DNA from: a virus
DNA length: 41,585 nt
IMG/VR virus record: IMGVR_UViG_3300008266_000889
Location: 1-41,585 of that record
Reading direction: 5' to 3' (one strand)
The position numbers and the translations under genes were made by a program. A model generated the notes under the pieces. The model was not told the DNA's origin, made no database searches, and worked only from the letters and a program-made list of their open reading frames with translations. Positions within the stretch are counted from its first letter, which is position 1. Every line of letters starts with the position of its first letter. This document shows, in pieces, positions 1 through 9,588 of the stretch.

Positions 1-400
1 TTGGTTACCTTGCTGACCCGTTGGACCTTGATTACCTTGTGCCCCAAGTCCCTGCGGACCTTGATTACCTTGTTGTCCACTTGGTCCTTGATTGCCTTGA
101 GGGCCTTGGTTACCTTGTGGACCTTGATTGCCTTGTGGTCCTTGATTGCCTTGTGACCCCGTTACCCCCGTTGGCCCTTGATTACCCTGTGGACCGGTGG
201 TACCTGTATTTCCAGTTGGTCCTTGGTTACCTTGCGGACCCTGATTGCCTTGTGGACCTTGATTGCCCTGCGGTCCTTGATTGCCTTGCGGACCCTGATT
301 GCCTTGTGGACCTTGATTACCTTGATTCCCTTGAGGGCCTTGGTTGCCCTGTGGACCTTGATTACCTTGCGGACCCTGATTGCCTTGTGGTCCTTGTGGA
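1..400 (-). repeat. Collagen-like GPQGNQ coding repeats
   Basis: Short tandem coding repeats, most of them 18 bp (Gly-Pro-Gln-Gly-Asn-Gln), with drift and occasional Gly-Pro-Thr units, continuing past the left edge. The period follows Gly-x-y triplets in the minus-strand frame, so this is a protein repeat and not a CRISPR array. The sequence is nearly repeated at the DNA level and could expand or contract by slippage or recombination, or be miscounted by assembly. Confidence 0.85.
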
Positions 401-2316
401 GTTAGGGCAAATGATGCAGTTTGTGCATAAGAAGCAGATACTGCAAAACTACTGGTCCCAAACAATGATCCTGTAATACCTTCGGAAACGTTTAGTGACC
501 CCGTAACTACGATGCCACTTTGTGATACTAATAGTGACCCCGTGATAACCGCACTCCCAGAGAATGGGAATCCAGAGCCACCCGCGTTTAATGCGTACGA
601 GGCAGTAAGTGCTTGTGATGCGGAAACTGCCCAACTACTGGTACCGTACAGAGAACTGGTAACCGATACGGACGTAATACCATCGTTCGTAGTCAAACTA
701 CCTGTCAATATGTAATTTCCATTCAGCGTCTTGGTATTATGCCATATAGCACCATCATATACTAACAAGTCACCCACAGCAGGACTTGTAATTCCTACAT
801 CAGATAGTGAAGCTAGTGTGGTTGATGCTGGGGTAACACCAGATGCTCCTATACCACCAACACTACGAAAAATGCCGCCTTGTACGATTGCTGACGTTGC
901 ACTATCTGTTAAATTGGTACAATCTTTTCTAACGATTAAATAACCTAAGAATATTGCATTGAGTGCCGTATTCGGTGCTTCCGAGAACGGTTCGGTATCA
1001 ATACCATTCCGTGCGTCAAGTAGCGTGGCATATTCTGCATTACCGTAATAAACAATAAATGCACTTGTTGGGGAGTTTGGAACCCAGAATACACGTTGAA
1101 CAGTCCAGCGATTTGTAGCTGGACTAGTTCCTGTTACTGTGGTTAATTGTCCCGTAGCAATGTTTACATATTGTGTTGGGTCAATGACCGTATATCCTGC
1201 TGCGCTAACGCCTGTATCAATGATTGGTGTGGATCCGGATAGGTAATACCGATAAATTTTTGAGGTCGTCGTTGCAGCTTCTGTAACCGTGGATGGGTGG
1301 TTTGCATTAATTGTATAATTTGAGCCCTCACGGAATGCCGTTCCTGCGGTTCGATTAATTCCTAAACTTGACCCACTTGCGGTTAGTGTATGCCCCGTTA
1401 CCTTTAATGGACCGAATGCTCTAATAAAGTCATCATTCTTTTGAAATCCACCATAGGAAATTTGTGGGGAATTAAACACCCCAGTGGATACACTACCACT
1501 TAAATGCAATACTACCCCGAGGAAGATTTCTGTATCCCATTGGTCGATATTTGTTGACCCCCACGCGGCGGTTTGTTGTACCACATCGCCATTACTATCT
1601 AATCCAACGTAGGTAATCTTTGCGGAACCCGAGTACGTGATAGGAACATTTGTCTTATTTCCCCATACGACATATTTTACTGCGGGGTACGGTTCATTTG
1701 CAAGACTTGCATTTTGTGTAACGATAAGACCAGACCCCGACGTGATACTAAATGTCGTTGACCCCAACGAAGACGACATAACACCACCATTTAGCAAACC
1801 CGTATATAAATTTGATTCTAACCACCGTAACCGTGTGGTGTTAAAGAATCCGCTTCCATTTTGTGTGAAATATAAGTCATTGGTTGACCCACTGACGTAG
1901 ATGTAGGATGCACTAATACCTGAATCAATATTTGTAGTCGTAGGATTGAATCGTATATATCCTGTTTCTTGTAGGTCGCCGTATATATGTACGGACGGAT
2001 CGGTAACCCCGAGCGCACTTGATACTATCAATGTTCCCGATAATAGTGTGTTTCCTGCTAATGTATTATTACCAATTTGTGTGGTTGACCCCGTAATGTT
2101 CAAACTACCGGTAACAATTTGATTACCTCTAAAGGTATTTGACCCCGTAGTGGCAATCGTCTGAATACCGGTGGTATTACGAACATCAATTTGCGCAGAC
2201 GACGATACCACACCTGGCGGTATGGAGGACGAGACTTCTGCGGAAAAGTTATTAATTGCTGATGTGGGAATACTACCGGTCTTGATTAAAACCCCAGATA
2301 AACGTGTTTCGGCCAC
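1..2316 (-). CDS. Modular tail fibre protein with collagen-like stalk (3' end beyond window)
   Basis: Probable tail fibre or fibre-adaptor subunit; the reading frame is still open at the left edge after 772 codons. I start it at GTG 2316: an in-frame stop lies just upstream, there is no ATG, and GGAG sits 7 nt before it. The N-terminal two thirds is Ser/Thr/Gly-rich with recurring ITGSL and SSSAQID motifs. Around residues 600-625 it carries an [25 protein letters not shown] module that recurs in the 244-aa fibre protein at 8395-9129. From about residue 640 to the edge it is collagen-like Gly-x-y sequence, mostly GPQGNQ units. Collagen-like triple helices are known as rigid phage-fibre stalks; the receptor-binding tip would lie outside the window. 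Two promoter-like boxes and a terminator lie upstream, so it is probably its own transcription unit. Confidence 0.85.
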   Translation of the reverse strand, partial: MAETRLSGVLIKTGSIPTSAINNFSAEVSSSIPPGVVSSSAQIDVRNTTGIQTIATTGSNTFRGNQIVTGSLNITGSTTQIGNNTLAGNTLLSGTLIVSSALGVTDPSVHIYGDLQETGYIRFNPTTTNIDSGISASYIYVSGSTNDLYFTQNGSGFFNTTRLRWLESNLYTGLLNGGVMSSSLGSTTFSITSGSGLIVTQNASLANEPYPAVKYVVWGNKTNVPITYSGSAKITYVGLDSNGDVVQQTAAWGSTNIDQWDTEIFLGVVLHLSGSVSTGVFNSPQISYGGFQKNDDFIRAFGPLKVTGHTLTASGSSLGINRTAGTAFREGSNYTINANHPSTVTEAATTTSKIYRYYLSGSTPIIDTGVSAAGYTVIDPTQYVNIATGQLTTVTGTSPATNRWTVQRVFWVPNSPTSAFIVYYGNAEYATLLDARNGIDTEPFSEAPNTALNAIFLGYLIVRKDCTNLTDSATSAIVQGGIFRSVGGIGASGVTPASTTLASLSDVGITSPAVGDLLVYDGAIWHNTKTLNGNYILTGSLTTNDGITSVSVTSSLYGTSSWAVSASQALTASYALNAGGSGFPFSGSAVITGSLLVSQSGIVVTGSLNVSEGITGSLFGTSSFAVSASYAQTASFALTPQGPQGNQGPQGNQGPQGNQGPQGNQGNQGPQGNQGPQGNQGPQGNQGPQGNQGPQGNQGPTGNTGTTGPQGNQGPTGVTGSQGNQGPQGNQGPQGNQGPQGNQGPSGQQGNQGPQGLGAQGNQGPTGQQGNQ

Positions 2317-2347
2317 TACTCCACTCCGGTTAAATTAAGAACTATCA

Positions 2348-2383
2348 TATAAATAGATGCTATATGAAATCTTAGTATAAATA
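2348..2383 (-). promoter_or_regulatory. Two TATTTATA boxes, candidate late promoter
   Basis: On the coding (minus) strand, TATTTATA occurs at 2355-2348 and again at 2383-2376. The nearer copy ends 31 nt before the GTG at 2316. The same kind of box lies at a similar distance before nine other start codons in this window. The late-promoter role is inferred from position and recurrence. Confidence 0.5.
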
Positions 2384-2406
2384 TCATTTTTTTATCCAAT
2401 AAACAG

Positions 2407-2434
2407 AAAAGACACGCATTCTGGCGTGCCTTTT
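2407..2434 (-). terminator. Rho-independent terminator after the 135-aa gene
   Basis: The minus strand folds GGCACGC / GCGTGTC (7 bp, one G-U) around a 6-nt loop, flanked by AAAA and TTTT that extend the stem. T-rich sequence follows. It lies 20 nt past the stop of the gene at 2454-2861. The A/T flanks make it potentially bidirectional. Confidence 0.75.
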
Positions 2435-2453
2435 CTATCTATACGTTATTATT

Positions 2454-2861
2454 TTATGCGTCTGTTAATATAGGAGCAAGGGCAAGAAGTGCCGTAGGTT
2501 CTAATTCCATTGAGTCTGGAAAATCCGACAGCTTTAATCCGACATTACTGACTTCGACCACTTGGGACAATAATTCATCTAATTCCATATTAACCAATTC
2601 AATCTTGTCATTCGGGATTGTGATAGTGTTTGGAATTACCTTACCATCCTTATCCAACGCTTCGACCAAATTATCTAAATGGTCCCGCTTGGCGTACTTT
2701 AATCGGATTTCCTTCATAGGTTCTTCCACTGCTTTTGCAAATGGTTCAAGAGTACGAACCGCAGTGGTTACCTTCCATGCCAACTTAATTGGAAGCTTGT
2801 GTTGGCTGACCGTACTAAGTGCCGATAAAATATTCAAAACCTGTACATTTGTTAACTGCAT
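2454..2861 (-). CDS. Conserved phage protein of unknown function, 135 aa
   Basis: Starts at ATG 2861 with a strong GGAGG Shine-Dalgarno. It opens with MQLTNVQVLNIL and has a Lys-rich helical middle (residues about 25-75), followed by an acidic, hydrophobic C-terminus. The pattern, a short N-terminal LTN..VLN motif and then a long charged helix, recalls small phage proteins of the DUF1617 type, but I cannot confirm the family. It lies between two fibre genes and is followed by a clear terminator. It might be a fibre chaperone or assembly factor; that is only a guess from position. No membrane segment or catalytic motif is visible. Confidence 0.75.
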   Translation of the reverse strand: MQLTNVQVLNILSALSTVSQHKLPIKLAWKVTTAVRTLEPFAKAVEEPMKEIRLKYAKRDHLDNLVEALDKDGKVIPNTITIPNDKIELVNMELDELLSQVVEVSNVGLKLSDFPDSMELEPTALLALAPILTDA

Positions 2862-2928
2862 GGTATAACCTCCAAATAATTTAATATATCAAATATATGT
2901 TAAAACTATGAATTTGTCAAGGACCGGT

Positions 2929-3300
2929 TTATACCGAACCACTTACGGTTGGTGTTGGTCCTCCAAGATTTTGTCCCCACGGAGTTTCCATTACGTCAGA
3001 CCACGGGTCATTCTTCTTGGTGATTTGCTTTTGAATTTGTTCATTTACGTGTTGTTCATAGGTTCCCACCACAACAGCTTGAACCCATCCCAAGACTTGT
3101 TCTTTTGTTAATTCTTCATATGGAGTAAAGCTACCACTTGCTGGCAGTGAAAGTGGGGTTGCACCTTGGAATACTCCCGTAGTACCATTTTCATCTGTGC
3201 CTGTCTTGCTCCAACGCACATGAACAATTACGTTGCTCAATCCGTCGAGTGTTGGTGCCTTCCGCATATTGGTGATGTCCCATGTGTATGTTATTGCCAT
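2929..3300 (-). CDS. Small conserved phage protein in the fibre cassette, 123 aa
   Basis: Starts at ATG 3300 with AGGAG 7 nt upstream. The N-terminus (MAITYTWDI) leads into a beta-rich half with VVHVRW-like strands and a TGTDENG turn, then a helical segment about residues 62-100 (EELTKEQVLGWV), and a Pro/Gly tail. Proteins of this layout are common in marine T4-like phages near fibre genes and have no known function. It follows the S74-ended fibre gene by 38 bp and may be co-transcribed with it. It could be a fibre accessory or virion protein. Confidence 0.75.
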   Translation of the reverse strand: MAITYTWDITNMRKAPTLDGLSNVIVHVRWSKTGTDENGTTGVFQGATPLSLPASGSFTPYEELTKEQVLGWVQAVVVGTYEQHVNEQIQKQITKKNDPWSDVMETPWGQNLGGPTPTVSGSV

Positions 3301-3338
3301 TGTGTTCTCCTACCAGGTCATCTGGTTCTGTTTGAGAG

Positions 3339-6300
3339 TTATGAGTTATTTATACGATTTTCCAGCTCTTCTATTTTTGCTTGTTGTTCCTTGATGGCTT
3401 GCACCAAAATAGGAACCAACCGAGTGTAATTCAAAGTGAGATAGTTTTCACCTGACTTGGACACTCTGCGAGGATTGGTTTCATCACTGAAATCATTTTC
3501 CACGTCGAATGGTGCCAGTTCCACGAGTTCAGGATAGAATGCTTCCACTTCTTGGGCACTCAACCCAATTTGTGTTTTATTGCTACCAAAGTTGAAACTG
3601 TTGGCCAAGGCGTTGTCCACATATTTGAAGGGTGTCCAGGACTTGATGGCATCTAATGCACCCACAAGTGTTCCTGTTTTCTCCTTCAATCGTTCATCTG
3701 AGTAATATTGTACTAAGTCTTGCCAGACATAGAATCGTTTATCATAGGTGGCTTGAGCACCCACTTGACGATTTTGCGGATAACTATTTCCTACGAACCC
3801 AGTTTCAAACGATGTGGTGATGGAGGCAATCGTCAACCCACCGCCAGAAGTGAAGTAGATTTGTGCATCGTTCGTGCCATCGTTACTTTGGTCACCTCCG
3901 TAAAACAACATACGTCCTTGGAAGATGGTTCGATACATGTAACTGGTACTGGCTGGGTCAACATAATATCCCGTGTCATTTTGGTCATAGAACAGAGGCG
4001 CACGTGCACTTCCTGCCATAACAGTAAATCCGTAATCAATATAAAATGCGCTACCATTCCAATACCAGATCCATCCACGGCTGTTATCATGCACCCCTAC
4101 GTTATCACCTGTGGTGGACATGAACACGTGACGAGAACCGATACCCCACCCACTCCATCCGTTACGACCACCGCCGTATGTGGTGGCGTTTCCGTAACTA
4201 TTACCTGCAGAATCAGCCGCCCATATACCACGACCATATGATTGGAAATACAATCCACAATCTCCTTGTGGTCGGAACCAATCGTTTGCCAATACATAAG
4301 ATAATTGTGAAGTACCAGCGGGGTCTATGTAATAGCCGGTATTGTTGTTATCATACATAATGGTATAATAAGCTGCTCCACCTCCATAGGTAGCCGCCCC
4401 GTTACGATATATGTCACCATACAACCACTGTGTTCCACCCGAGTAAATGCCACTTGGGTGCCATGATGCTGCCCCGGTACCACCTACGTTACCATTACCT
4501 TGATAGGAGTACGTTTGTAATGCGTTGAGATTAGAGGTACTTGCGGGGTCGGTATAGTATCCTGTATTATTGCTATCATAGAAGATGGGAGCACGAAATG
4601 AGCTAGCAACCCAATTGTTACCAGACATATCCAGTTCCCATCTATTAAATCCAGCAGACCATCCACCAATGCGCATCACGTTGTCGCTGTCGAGTCCCAT
4701 ATTGACAGCGTAATAGCCGCCACGATGGAACGACATAATTGCGCCGCTTCCGTTGTTTGAATACGCTTGAAGCGGCGGACTATCGGAAGTCGTATTTCGA
4801 TTAGCGACAAATGTATTAGCACCAGTCCATGAATTATTTGTGCCTAAAATACTAGCGCCAGATGGGCCCGTTGGTCCTGTTGGTCCGGTTGCACCAGTCG
4901 GTCCTGTTGACACAGGAGAACCCGTTGGGCCAGTTGGTCCTGTTGCTCCTGTGGGGCCTGTTGCGCCTTGTGGGCCGGTAGATCCTGTTGGTCCGGTTGA
5001 ACCAGTCGGCCCGGTTGGTCCCGCCACGCCTTGTGGTCCTGTTGGTCCTGTTGGGCCAGTTGCTCCGTTAGAACCAGCTGCGCCTTGTGGGCCAGTTGGC
5101 CCCGTAGGTCCAGTTGGGCCAGTTGCTCCATTAGAACCAGTTGCACCTTGTGGACCTGTTGAACCTGTGCTTCCAGTTGGACCTTGGTTGCCTTGCGGAC
5201 CTTGGTTACCCTGAGCTCCTGTTGGCCCTTGGTTGCCCTGAGGGCCTTGGTTGCCTTGTGCACCAGTCAATGATAAGTCTGAACGTTTCTTGATACTACC
5301 GTCTGCGTTCAATACTAAGATATTATTTTCTGTGGTACCAGTTGGGGTTGACGGAAGAATGAGTGACCCCGTAAGTGCTAATGATCCTGTGAAAGTGTGC
5401 GTATCATCAATACTGTCACCAAACTTTGTAGACCCAGACCTATAGATGACCGATGAAGAAATAAATTCTGTATGAAATTCTTCTGCGGTAATCCGTCCTG
5501 CAACGGTAAGATTTTGTGGGAAGGTAAAGTCACTATTACCGAATGTTGTTCCAGTAAGACCGCTAAGTTGAACTTGTGCGGAATGTGATACAGTTCCTAC
5601 TGGAAGAAAATCTCGTACTTGTGTAGAATGAGAAACAATGTTTGCTGGAATACTTGAAAGCTGTCCGTATACAACTTGAGAAGAATGTGATACTGATCCT
5701 TCTGGAAGAAATGCTTTGACTTGTGCAGAGTGTGATACAATATTAGCGGGAACTTGTGCTAGCGTGGTATATGGAACGTTAACAAGATTTATCCCACTAC
5801 CAGAGTATGATCCCGTGAATGACCCCGAGAAGGCAGAGTGCGATTCGTCGTCATCTATTAATTCCCCTTCGTTGGCAGCGTTTTGTCTAGTTCTTTTAAC
5901 AGATAGTGCTCCGTCCTTTTCACTAAGTCTAATATTGCCCATATAAATGGTGGACCCACTGATATACAGCGAGCGCCATCTATTGGTGGCAGACCCTAAG
6001 TCATATTGTAAATTGTCGGTTGGAACAAAGTGTCCGGATGAAGAAAGTTGCGCAATGCCAAGGAATGACCCACTAAAGGTTCCCGTGGACCCACTGCTGT
6101 TATTAACAAGTGCGCGAATCCAAATGGTGGATGATGATGGAGGCGCTGATACGAATGTTAATATACTTGAGGAAAGAGTATAGTCATTTGCATAACTATA
6201 ACTTAAACCATCTACTGCAACAAATAAAGAAGAGGAATGATATGGTGTAGTTAAATTGTATTGCGTTTGTACCCCATCGCTGGTGTATCCAAACGAATCA

Positions 6301-6446
6301 ATTTTTGTAGTCGCTGATACCTGGGCCGTTGGAAGATTGGTTAGTTGACTACCATCTCCCTTAAAATATGATGCGGTGACCGCATTAGTAATGTTTGCAC
6401 TGCCAGAAACTATCAGCCCCTTTCTGGCTACGAATTCATTTGCCAT
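3339..6446 (-). CDS. Tail fibre with collagen-like stalk and S74 self-cleaving C-terminal chaperone
   Basis: A 1035-residue fibre subunit starting at ATG 6446. Modules in order: an N-terminal [13 protein letters not shown] segment also found in the next fibre gene and probably the virion-attachment end; a [10 protein letters not shown] motif; Ser-rich SHSAQV repeats (about 240-305); a collagen-like Gly-x-y stalk (about 393-531) of GNQGPQ then GPTGPT type; three NxTGYYxDPAxTS beta repeats (about 620, 700 and 825); and a peptidase S74 intramolecular chaperone domain. The S74 domain begins at [10 protein letters not shown] with the Ser916-Asp917 bond that this family cleaves after trimerisation. 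The end is a coiled coil ([17 protein letters not shown]). By analogy with endosialidase tailspikes, the last ~120 residues are released after folding. Confidence 0.92.
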   Translation of the reverse strand: MANEFVARKGLIVSGSANITNAVTASYFKGDGSQLTNLPTAQVSATTKIDSFGYTSDGVQTQYNLTTPYHSSSLFVAVDGLSYSYANDYTLSSSILTFVSAPPSSSTIWIRALVNNSSGSTGTFSGSFLGIAQLSSSGHFVPTDNLQYDLGSATNRWRSLYISGSTIYMGNIRLSEKDGALSVKRTRQNAANEGELIDDDESHSAFSGSFTGSYSGSGINLVNVPYTTLAQVPANIVSHSAQVKAFLPEGSVSHSSQVVYGQLSSIPANIVSHSTQVRDFLPVGTVSHSAQVQLSGLTGTTFGNSDFTFPQNLTVAGRITAEEFHTEFISSSVIYRSGSTKFGDSIDDTHTFTGSLALTGSLILPSTPTGTTENNILVLNADGSIKKRSDLSLTGAQGNQGPQGNQGPTGAQGNQGPQGNQGPTGSTGSTGPQGATGSNGATGPTGPTGPTGPQGAAGSNGATGPTGPTGPQGVAGPTGPTGSTGPTGSTGPQGATGPTGATGPTGPTGSPVSTGPTGATGPTGPTGPSGASILGTNNSWTGANTFVANRNTTSDSPPLQAYSNNGSGAIMSFHRGGYYAVNMGLDSDNVMRIGGWSAGFNRWELDMSGNNWVASSFRAPIFYDSNNTGYYTDPASTSNLNALQTYSYQGNGNVGGTGAASWHPSGIYSGGTQWLYGDIYRNGAATYGGGAAYYTIMYDNNNTGYYIDPAGTSQLSYVLANDWFRPQGDCGLYFQSYGRGIWAADSAGNSYGNATTYGGGRNGWSGWGIGSRHVFMSTTGDNVGVHDNSRGWIWYWNGSAFYIDYGFTVMAGSARAPLFYDQNDTGYYVDPASTSYMYRTIFQGRMLFYGGDQSNDGTNDAQIYFTSGGGLTIASITTSFETGFVGNSYPQNRQVGAQATYDKRFYVWQDLVQYYSDERLKEKTGTLVGALDAIKSWTPFKYVDNALANSFNFGSNKTQIGLSAQEVEAFYPELVELAPFDVENDFSDETNPRRVSKSGENYLTLNYTRLVPILVQAIKEQQAKIEELENRINNS
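4855..5270 (-). repeat. Collagen-like GPTGPT/GNQGPQ coding repeats
   Basis: About 416 bp of Gly-x-y coding repeats inside the S74 fibre gene. The N-terminal side uses GNQGPQ units like those of the fibre at the left edge; the rest is GPTGPTGP and GPQGATG units. The opposite strand shows long Pro/Val-rich open frames that are artefacts of this repetition. Confidence 0.85.
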
Positions 6447-6506
6447 AATTCCCCTTCTTCATTATCCAAAGGTTTATATTAAATTGTAAATAACCGTTAG
6501 TTTATA

Positions 6507-8348
6507 TTATAATGCGCGAACAGCGGTTTTGACTATCCAGTTATCAGAATTAACTGTTGCTTTTAGTCGTGCATTGCCTGAAAGAATGTCTGCACTTAAC
6601 ACGACATCGTTTGTGTTCCCCAAATCGTTTGTAGATGTATCAGTAAATTCTACATTACCCGTTTGGTCCCATACTACCATTACCGTGCCTGCACGATAAT
6701 TGGTTGTTTTCTTGATGACATAATCAAAGAATGCTGCATCATAACTACCCGTGGATACAGTAGCAACTACTTCGGTGCCAGTATCTACATCAAGGTTACT
6801 TGCTGATGCGAATAACACACCTTGAATGATTGCCCCACCTTGTAATGAAAGTTGGTCGGTGGTCGTTGCTCCATATGGAGTAATATTTTGAAGACCAAAC
6901 GAATAACTGCTGCCAAGATTAAGTGGTACAGTATTAAAGGTAATCGGGTACGCGGTAATATGTCCAAGCGATGATGAAAAGTTTGCCGTATCGAATGATG
7001 CGACACCCTTATTACTTCCGTTTGCTAATTCACCACTAATGGTAAGCGTTTGATTACTAACACTAAGATTAATACCTTCACTTGCGCTGACGATAAGTGC
7101 TTCATTCTTAAGATTGACGTATCCGTTTGTAGTTGTAGTATCATCAGATCCCGAAATGATTAAGGTAGTAACGATACCCGACAAATTACTACCGTCGCCG
7201 GAGAAGAATGATGCGGTAAGTGACCCAGTTACGTATACATTTTCTTCTGCATGTAATGTATTACCAACAATACGAAGTGGAGAATATCCTGGTCGATTAT
7301 CGATGTGATTTCCTTCCGTTGCTACTACGACACGACCATCAACGAGTTGTGCTTCGTTACCCGTGGTAGTAGTATTTTCTGGACCGAGGATTACGATACC
7401 ACTGGTAATTGATGACCCAGAGATATTTTGTGCTAACCAACGATTGGTGTAACTGTCCCAATATAATGAGCCAGTTAATGGAGTTGCTGAACCAGAATCA
7501 ATAACTGACATACCACCAAATCTAGTGGCGTTTGTTGCATTTAGAATAATTTCATTATCAGCAACTACAACTTGGGATGATGTAACATATTGGACAGACA
7601 TTGATGTTACAGTAAATAATCCTGTAACATTCAAACTTCCAGAAATGTTTACATTCTTTGCAATTCCAACACCACCCTGAACAATTAAAGCACCGTCAGT
7701 GAAATTTGTACTATTGGTGGTGTCACTAATCGTTTGAATACCCGTAAAGGTATTTGAACCAGTAGTTGCTAATGTAGAATAATTTGTTGTTTGTGTGACA
7801 TCGATTTGCGCAGAACTACTGACTACTCCATCTGTATTGAGCTTTTTCTTAATACCATCAGTAAAATGAGTAGACCCCGTGTCAAGCGTTAACGTGCGGG
7901 TAGTTGTAATATCACCACCACCAGTTAAACCATTACCTGCTGTAATACTGACCGTTGAGTGGTCAACGTGTTGGTTTGCTACATAATTAGTGGTAGCGTT
8001 ATGGTCTACTTGTGATGAAGCAGAGACAGTTCCTAATGGAATGCCGATAGTTACGGTGTTATTGGTGACTACCGTGGTAACACCGTTTGACCCACTAAGA
8101 GTTAATGTATCTGTTAATAAACTGAGCGTGTCATTTCCCGTTGACCCACTAATACGAAGGTCAGTGACAAGTCCCGTTAATTGTGACCCGTCGCCTTTAA
8201 ATGAGCCGGTAAATGAACCAGTGGCGCCCGCTGATGCGGTGACTGGGCCATAAAATATACTATTACTGGAAACTTCAAGCGACCCAGTAATTTTTGCACC
8301 GTTATTAAGGACTATTAGACCTTTACGGGCAATAAATTCATTTGCCAT
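6507..8348 (-). CDS. Fibre-family virion protein, 613 aa
   Basis: Starts at ATG 8348 with GGGAG upstream. The first 13 residues (MANEFIARKGLIV) are almost the same as those of the S74 fibre, followed by the shared [10 protein letters not shown] motif, so both probably attach to the same virion site. The middle carries SSSAQIDV and [10 protein letters not shown] motifs that the fibre at 1-2316 also has, typical of beta-rich fibre shafts. The last ~75 residues (AGTVMVVW...VEFTDTSTNDLG) match the C-terminal domain of the 244-aa protein at 8395-9129. There is no collagen or S74 domain, so it may be a shorter partner or adaptor fibre. It is virion-associated by inference. Confidence 0.85.
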   Translation of the reverse strand: MANEFIARKGLIVLNNGAKITGSLEVSSNSIFYGPVTASAGATGSFTGSFKGDGSQLTGLVTDLRISGSTGNDTLSLLTDTLTLSGSNGVTTVVTNNTVTIGIPLGTVSASSQVDHNATTNYVANQHVDHSTVSITAGNGLTGGGDITTTRTLTLDTGSTHFTDGIKKKLNTDGVVSSSAQIDVTQTTNYSTLATTGSNTFTGIQTISDTTNSTNFTDGALIVQGGVGIAKNVNISGSLNVTGLFTVTSMSVQYVTSSQVVVADNEIILNATNATRFGGMSVIDSGSATPLTGSLYWDSYTNRWLAQNISGSSITSGIVILGPENTTTTGNEAQLVDGRVVVATEGNHIDNRPGYSPLRIVGNTLHAEENVYVTGSLTASFFSGDGSNLSGIVTTLIISGSDDTTTTNGYVNLKNEALIVSASEGINLSVSNQTLTISGELANGSNKGVASFDTANFSSSLGHITAYPITFNTVPLNLGSSYSFGLQNITPYGATTTDQLSLQGGAIIQGVLFASASNLDVDTGTEVVATVSTGSYDAAFFDYVIKKTTNYRAGTVMVVWDQTGNVEFTDTSTNDLGNTNDVVLSADILSGNARLKATVNSDNWIVKTAVRAL

Positions 8349-8374
8349 ACATTTCTCCCAACGGGGTTATCGTA

Positions 8375-8382
8375 TATAAATA
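8375..8382 (-). promoter_or_regulatory. TATTTATA box, candidate late promoter
   Basis: The minus strand reads AATATTTATATACGA; the box ends 26 nt before ATG 8348. It is part of the recurrent TAYTTATA series. Confidence 0.5.
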
Positions 8383-8394
8383 TTAAATACTTTT

Positions 8395-9129
8395 TTAAGG
8401 ATTCAAATTAGGAAACAATTTAAATAGACTTTGTACAGTCCATGCTCCGCTTCCTGATCCTTCACTGCTAACCCGTAACCGTAGTTCGTTTGAACTACTT
8501 AAAAACTTAAAGGAAATATCACTTGTATCGCCAATATCGGTAGTAGATACGTCAGTAAAGATTACACTCGCAGTATTTAACCACGCTGCCATAATAATCC
8601 CCATCCGACATGCGCCTGGACGTTGAGCAAGATACTCTACTACCATCCCAGAATATCGAGTCGTAGAGATATACGGGTAAATATATTCTGATACTCCAAA
8701 TATACCCGTGTTAATTGACCCAGTAAATAATACAGTAAATTGTCCAGCATTTATTTCTAATTGACTAGATTGAACCGATCCATATAATGAACTTGTAACC
8801 GATGTTGCTGTGACTGGACCATCAACTTGTAATGATCCTGTAATAACAGCGGACCCACTAAATGGAAATCCAGAGCCAGCTCCAGCATTCAAGGCGTATG
8901 ACGCAGTTAATGCATACGAGGATGATATTGCGGTAAGCGCTACATCAGCAATGCGATTCCACGACCCTGTTCTGATAGGCGTGACCGCAGTAGGGACAAT
9001 ATTTACATTATAATCGGTGTTCTTTTGAATATTAACGGATATACTTGGTACATCTAGAGCTAAATTATCGTCCGTGTTCTCCCGAATCACAACCCGTATA
9101 TTTGGTATACCGGTACTGAAATCACTCAT
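8395..9129 (-). CDS. Short fibre-family protein sharing a C-terminal domain with its neighbour, 244 aa
   Basis: Starts at ATG 9129, 3 nt after the preceding gene's stop, so it is probably translationally coupled. The N-terminal ~60 residues have repeated strand motifs (IRVVIRENTDDN, ISVNIQKNTDYN). Residues about 70-110 hold the [25 protein letters not shown] module shared with the fibre at 1-2316. The C-terminal ~80 residues (MGIIMAAW...VIFTDVSTTDIGDTSD) are paralogous to the end of the 613-aa fibre protein. It could be a small fibre or tip protein; a receptor-binding or carbohydrate-binding role for the shared domain is speculation. Confidence 0.82.
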   Translation of the reverse strand: MSDFSTGIPNIRVVIRENTDDNLALDVPSISVNIQKNTDYNVNIVPTAVTPIRTGSWNRIADVALTAISSSYALTASYALNAGAGSGFPFSGSAVITGSLQVDGPVTATSVTSSLYGSVQSSQLEINAGQFTVLFTGSINTGIFGVSEYIYPYISTTRYSGMVVEYLAQRPGACRMGIIMAAWLNTASVIFTDVSTTDIGDTSDISFKFLSSSNELRLRVSSEGSGSGAWTVQSLFKLFPNLNP

Positions 9130-9132
9130 TTA

Positions 9133-9471
9133 TTATCTCGTCGATGCTGGGCGTACTACAAAATATCCTTCAAGAATACGTCTGGTGATTGAACCACTAG
9201 TCATATTAACATCGTATACGTATTTACGTTGTGTAAATGTACTTGTTTGAGCTGGAGTAAGTTCTAGGAAAAAACTTCCCGAAGCGTTAGGGGCCAGTTT
9301 GGTGATAGTAAATGAAGCGGCAATTTCATCAGTATTATAATTTTCTCTAACTTGGCCAGCAAAACTATAATTTGTAATATCCAAATACCCGCCTTGGTCT
9401 ACGTTTTCCACGCTAGCCAATACTTTGAAAGTTTCACCTTGACCGATATTAAATTCAGTAATGTCTGCCAT
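9133..9471 (-). CDS. Small beta-sandwich-like virion protein, 112 aa
   Basis: Starts at ATG 9471. It begins MADITEFNIGQGETFKV and runs through a SFAGQVRENYNT strand, an ELTPAQTSTF segment and KYVYDVNMTSG...RRILEGYFVVRP. This order (ligand-free start, 'x-x-x-Q-x-R' strand, LTPAQT, YVYDV, 'EG...V.P' end) is a common small phage protein placed at the start of fibre or baseplate modules. The structure is probably an all-beta sandwich; the function is unknown. It is the first gene after the tail-tube terminator and has its own promoter-like box, so it probably leads the fibre operon. Confidence 0.78.
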   Translation of the reverse strand: MADITEFNIGQGETFKVLASVENVDQGGYLDITNYSFAGQVRENYNTDEIAASFTITKLAPNASGSFFLELTPAQTSTFTQRKYVYDVNMTSGSITRRILEGYFVVRPASTR

Positions 9472-9498
9472 AATCTTCCTCGAAAAAATACACCTTTA

Positions 9499-9506
9499 TA
9501 TAAGTA
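9499..9506 (-). promoter_or_regulatory. TACTTATA box, candidate late promoter
   Basis: The minus strand reads GATACTTATATAAAG, ending 27 nt before ATG 9471 and just downstream of the tail-tube terminator. It therefore sits where a new transcription unit is expected. Confidence 0.5.
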
Positions 9507-9535
9507 TCATAAATTCTTGGTATACAGTAATTTCC

Positions 9536-9567
9536 AACAAAAAACCCCACCTTTTGAGTGGGGTTTT
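9536..9567 (-). terminator. Rho-independent terminator after tail tube gene
   Basis: A perfect 10-bp inverted repeat (AAAACCCCAC / GTGGGGTTTT, arms 9541-9550 and 9558-9567) with a 7-nt loop. On the minus strand it is followed by TTTTTTGTT. It lies 21 nt past the gp19 stop. Confidence 0.9.
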
Positions 9568-9588
9568 GTGTCCTGTGACGAACTAGTA

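Noticed and set aside
1-400. Possible CRISPR-like or satellite repeat array
   Set aside because: The repeat keeps Gly-x-y codon phase, has no spacers, and continues a long open frame.
3347-3354. Exact T4-type TATAAATA on the coding strand, 46 nt before the 123-aa gene at 3300
   Set aside because: It falls in the last codons of the S74 fibre gene (Arg-Ile-Asn-Asn-Ser), is alone in this orientation, and lies further from the start than the recurrent boxes. It may still be real.
4840-5214. Plus-strand open frame rich in Pro/Val/Gly repeats
   Set aside because: It is the antisense of the collagen-like coding repeat; no ribosome site, and the minus-strand frame has S74 and fibre domains around it.
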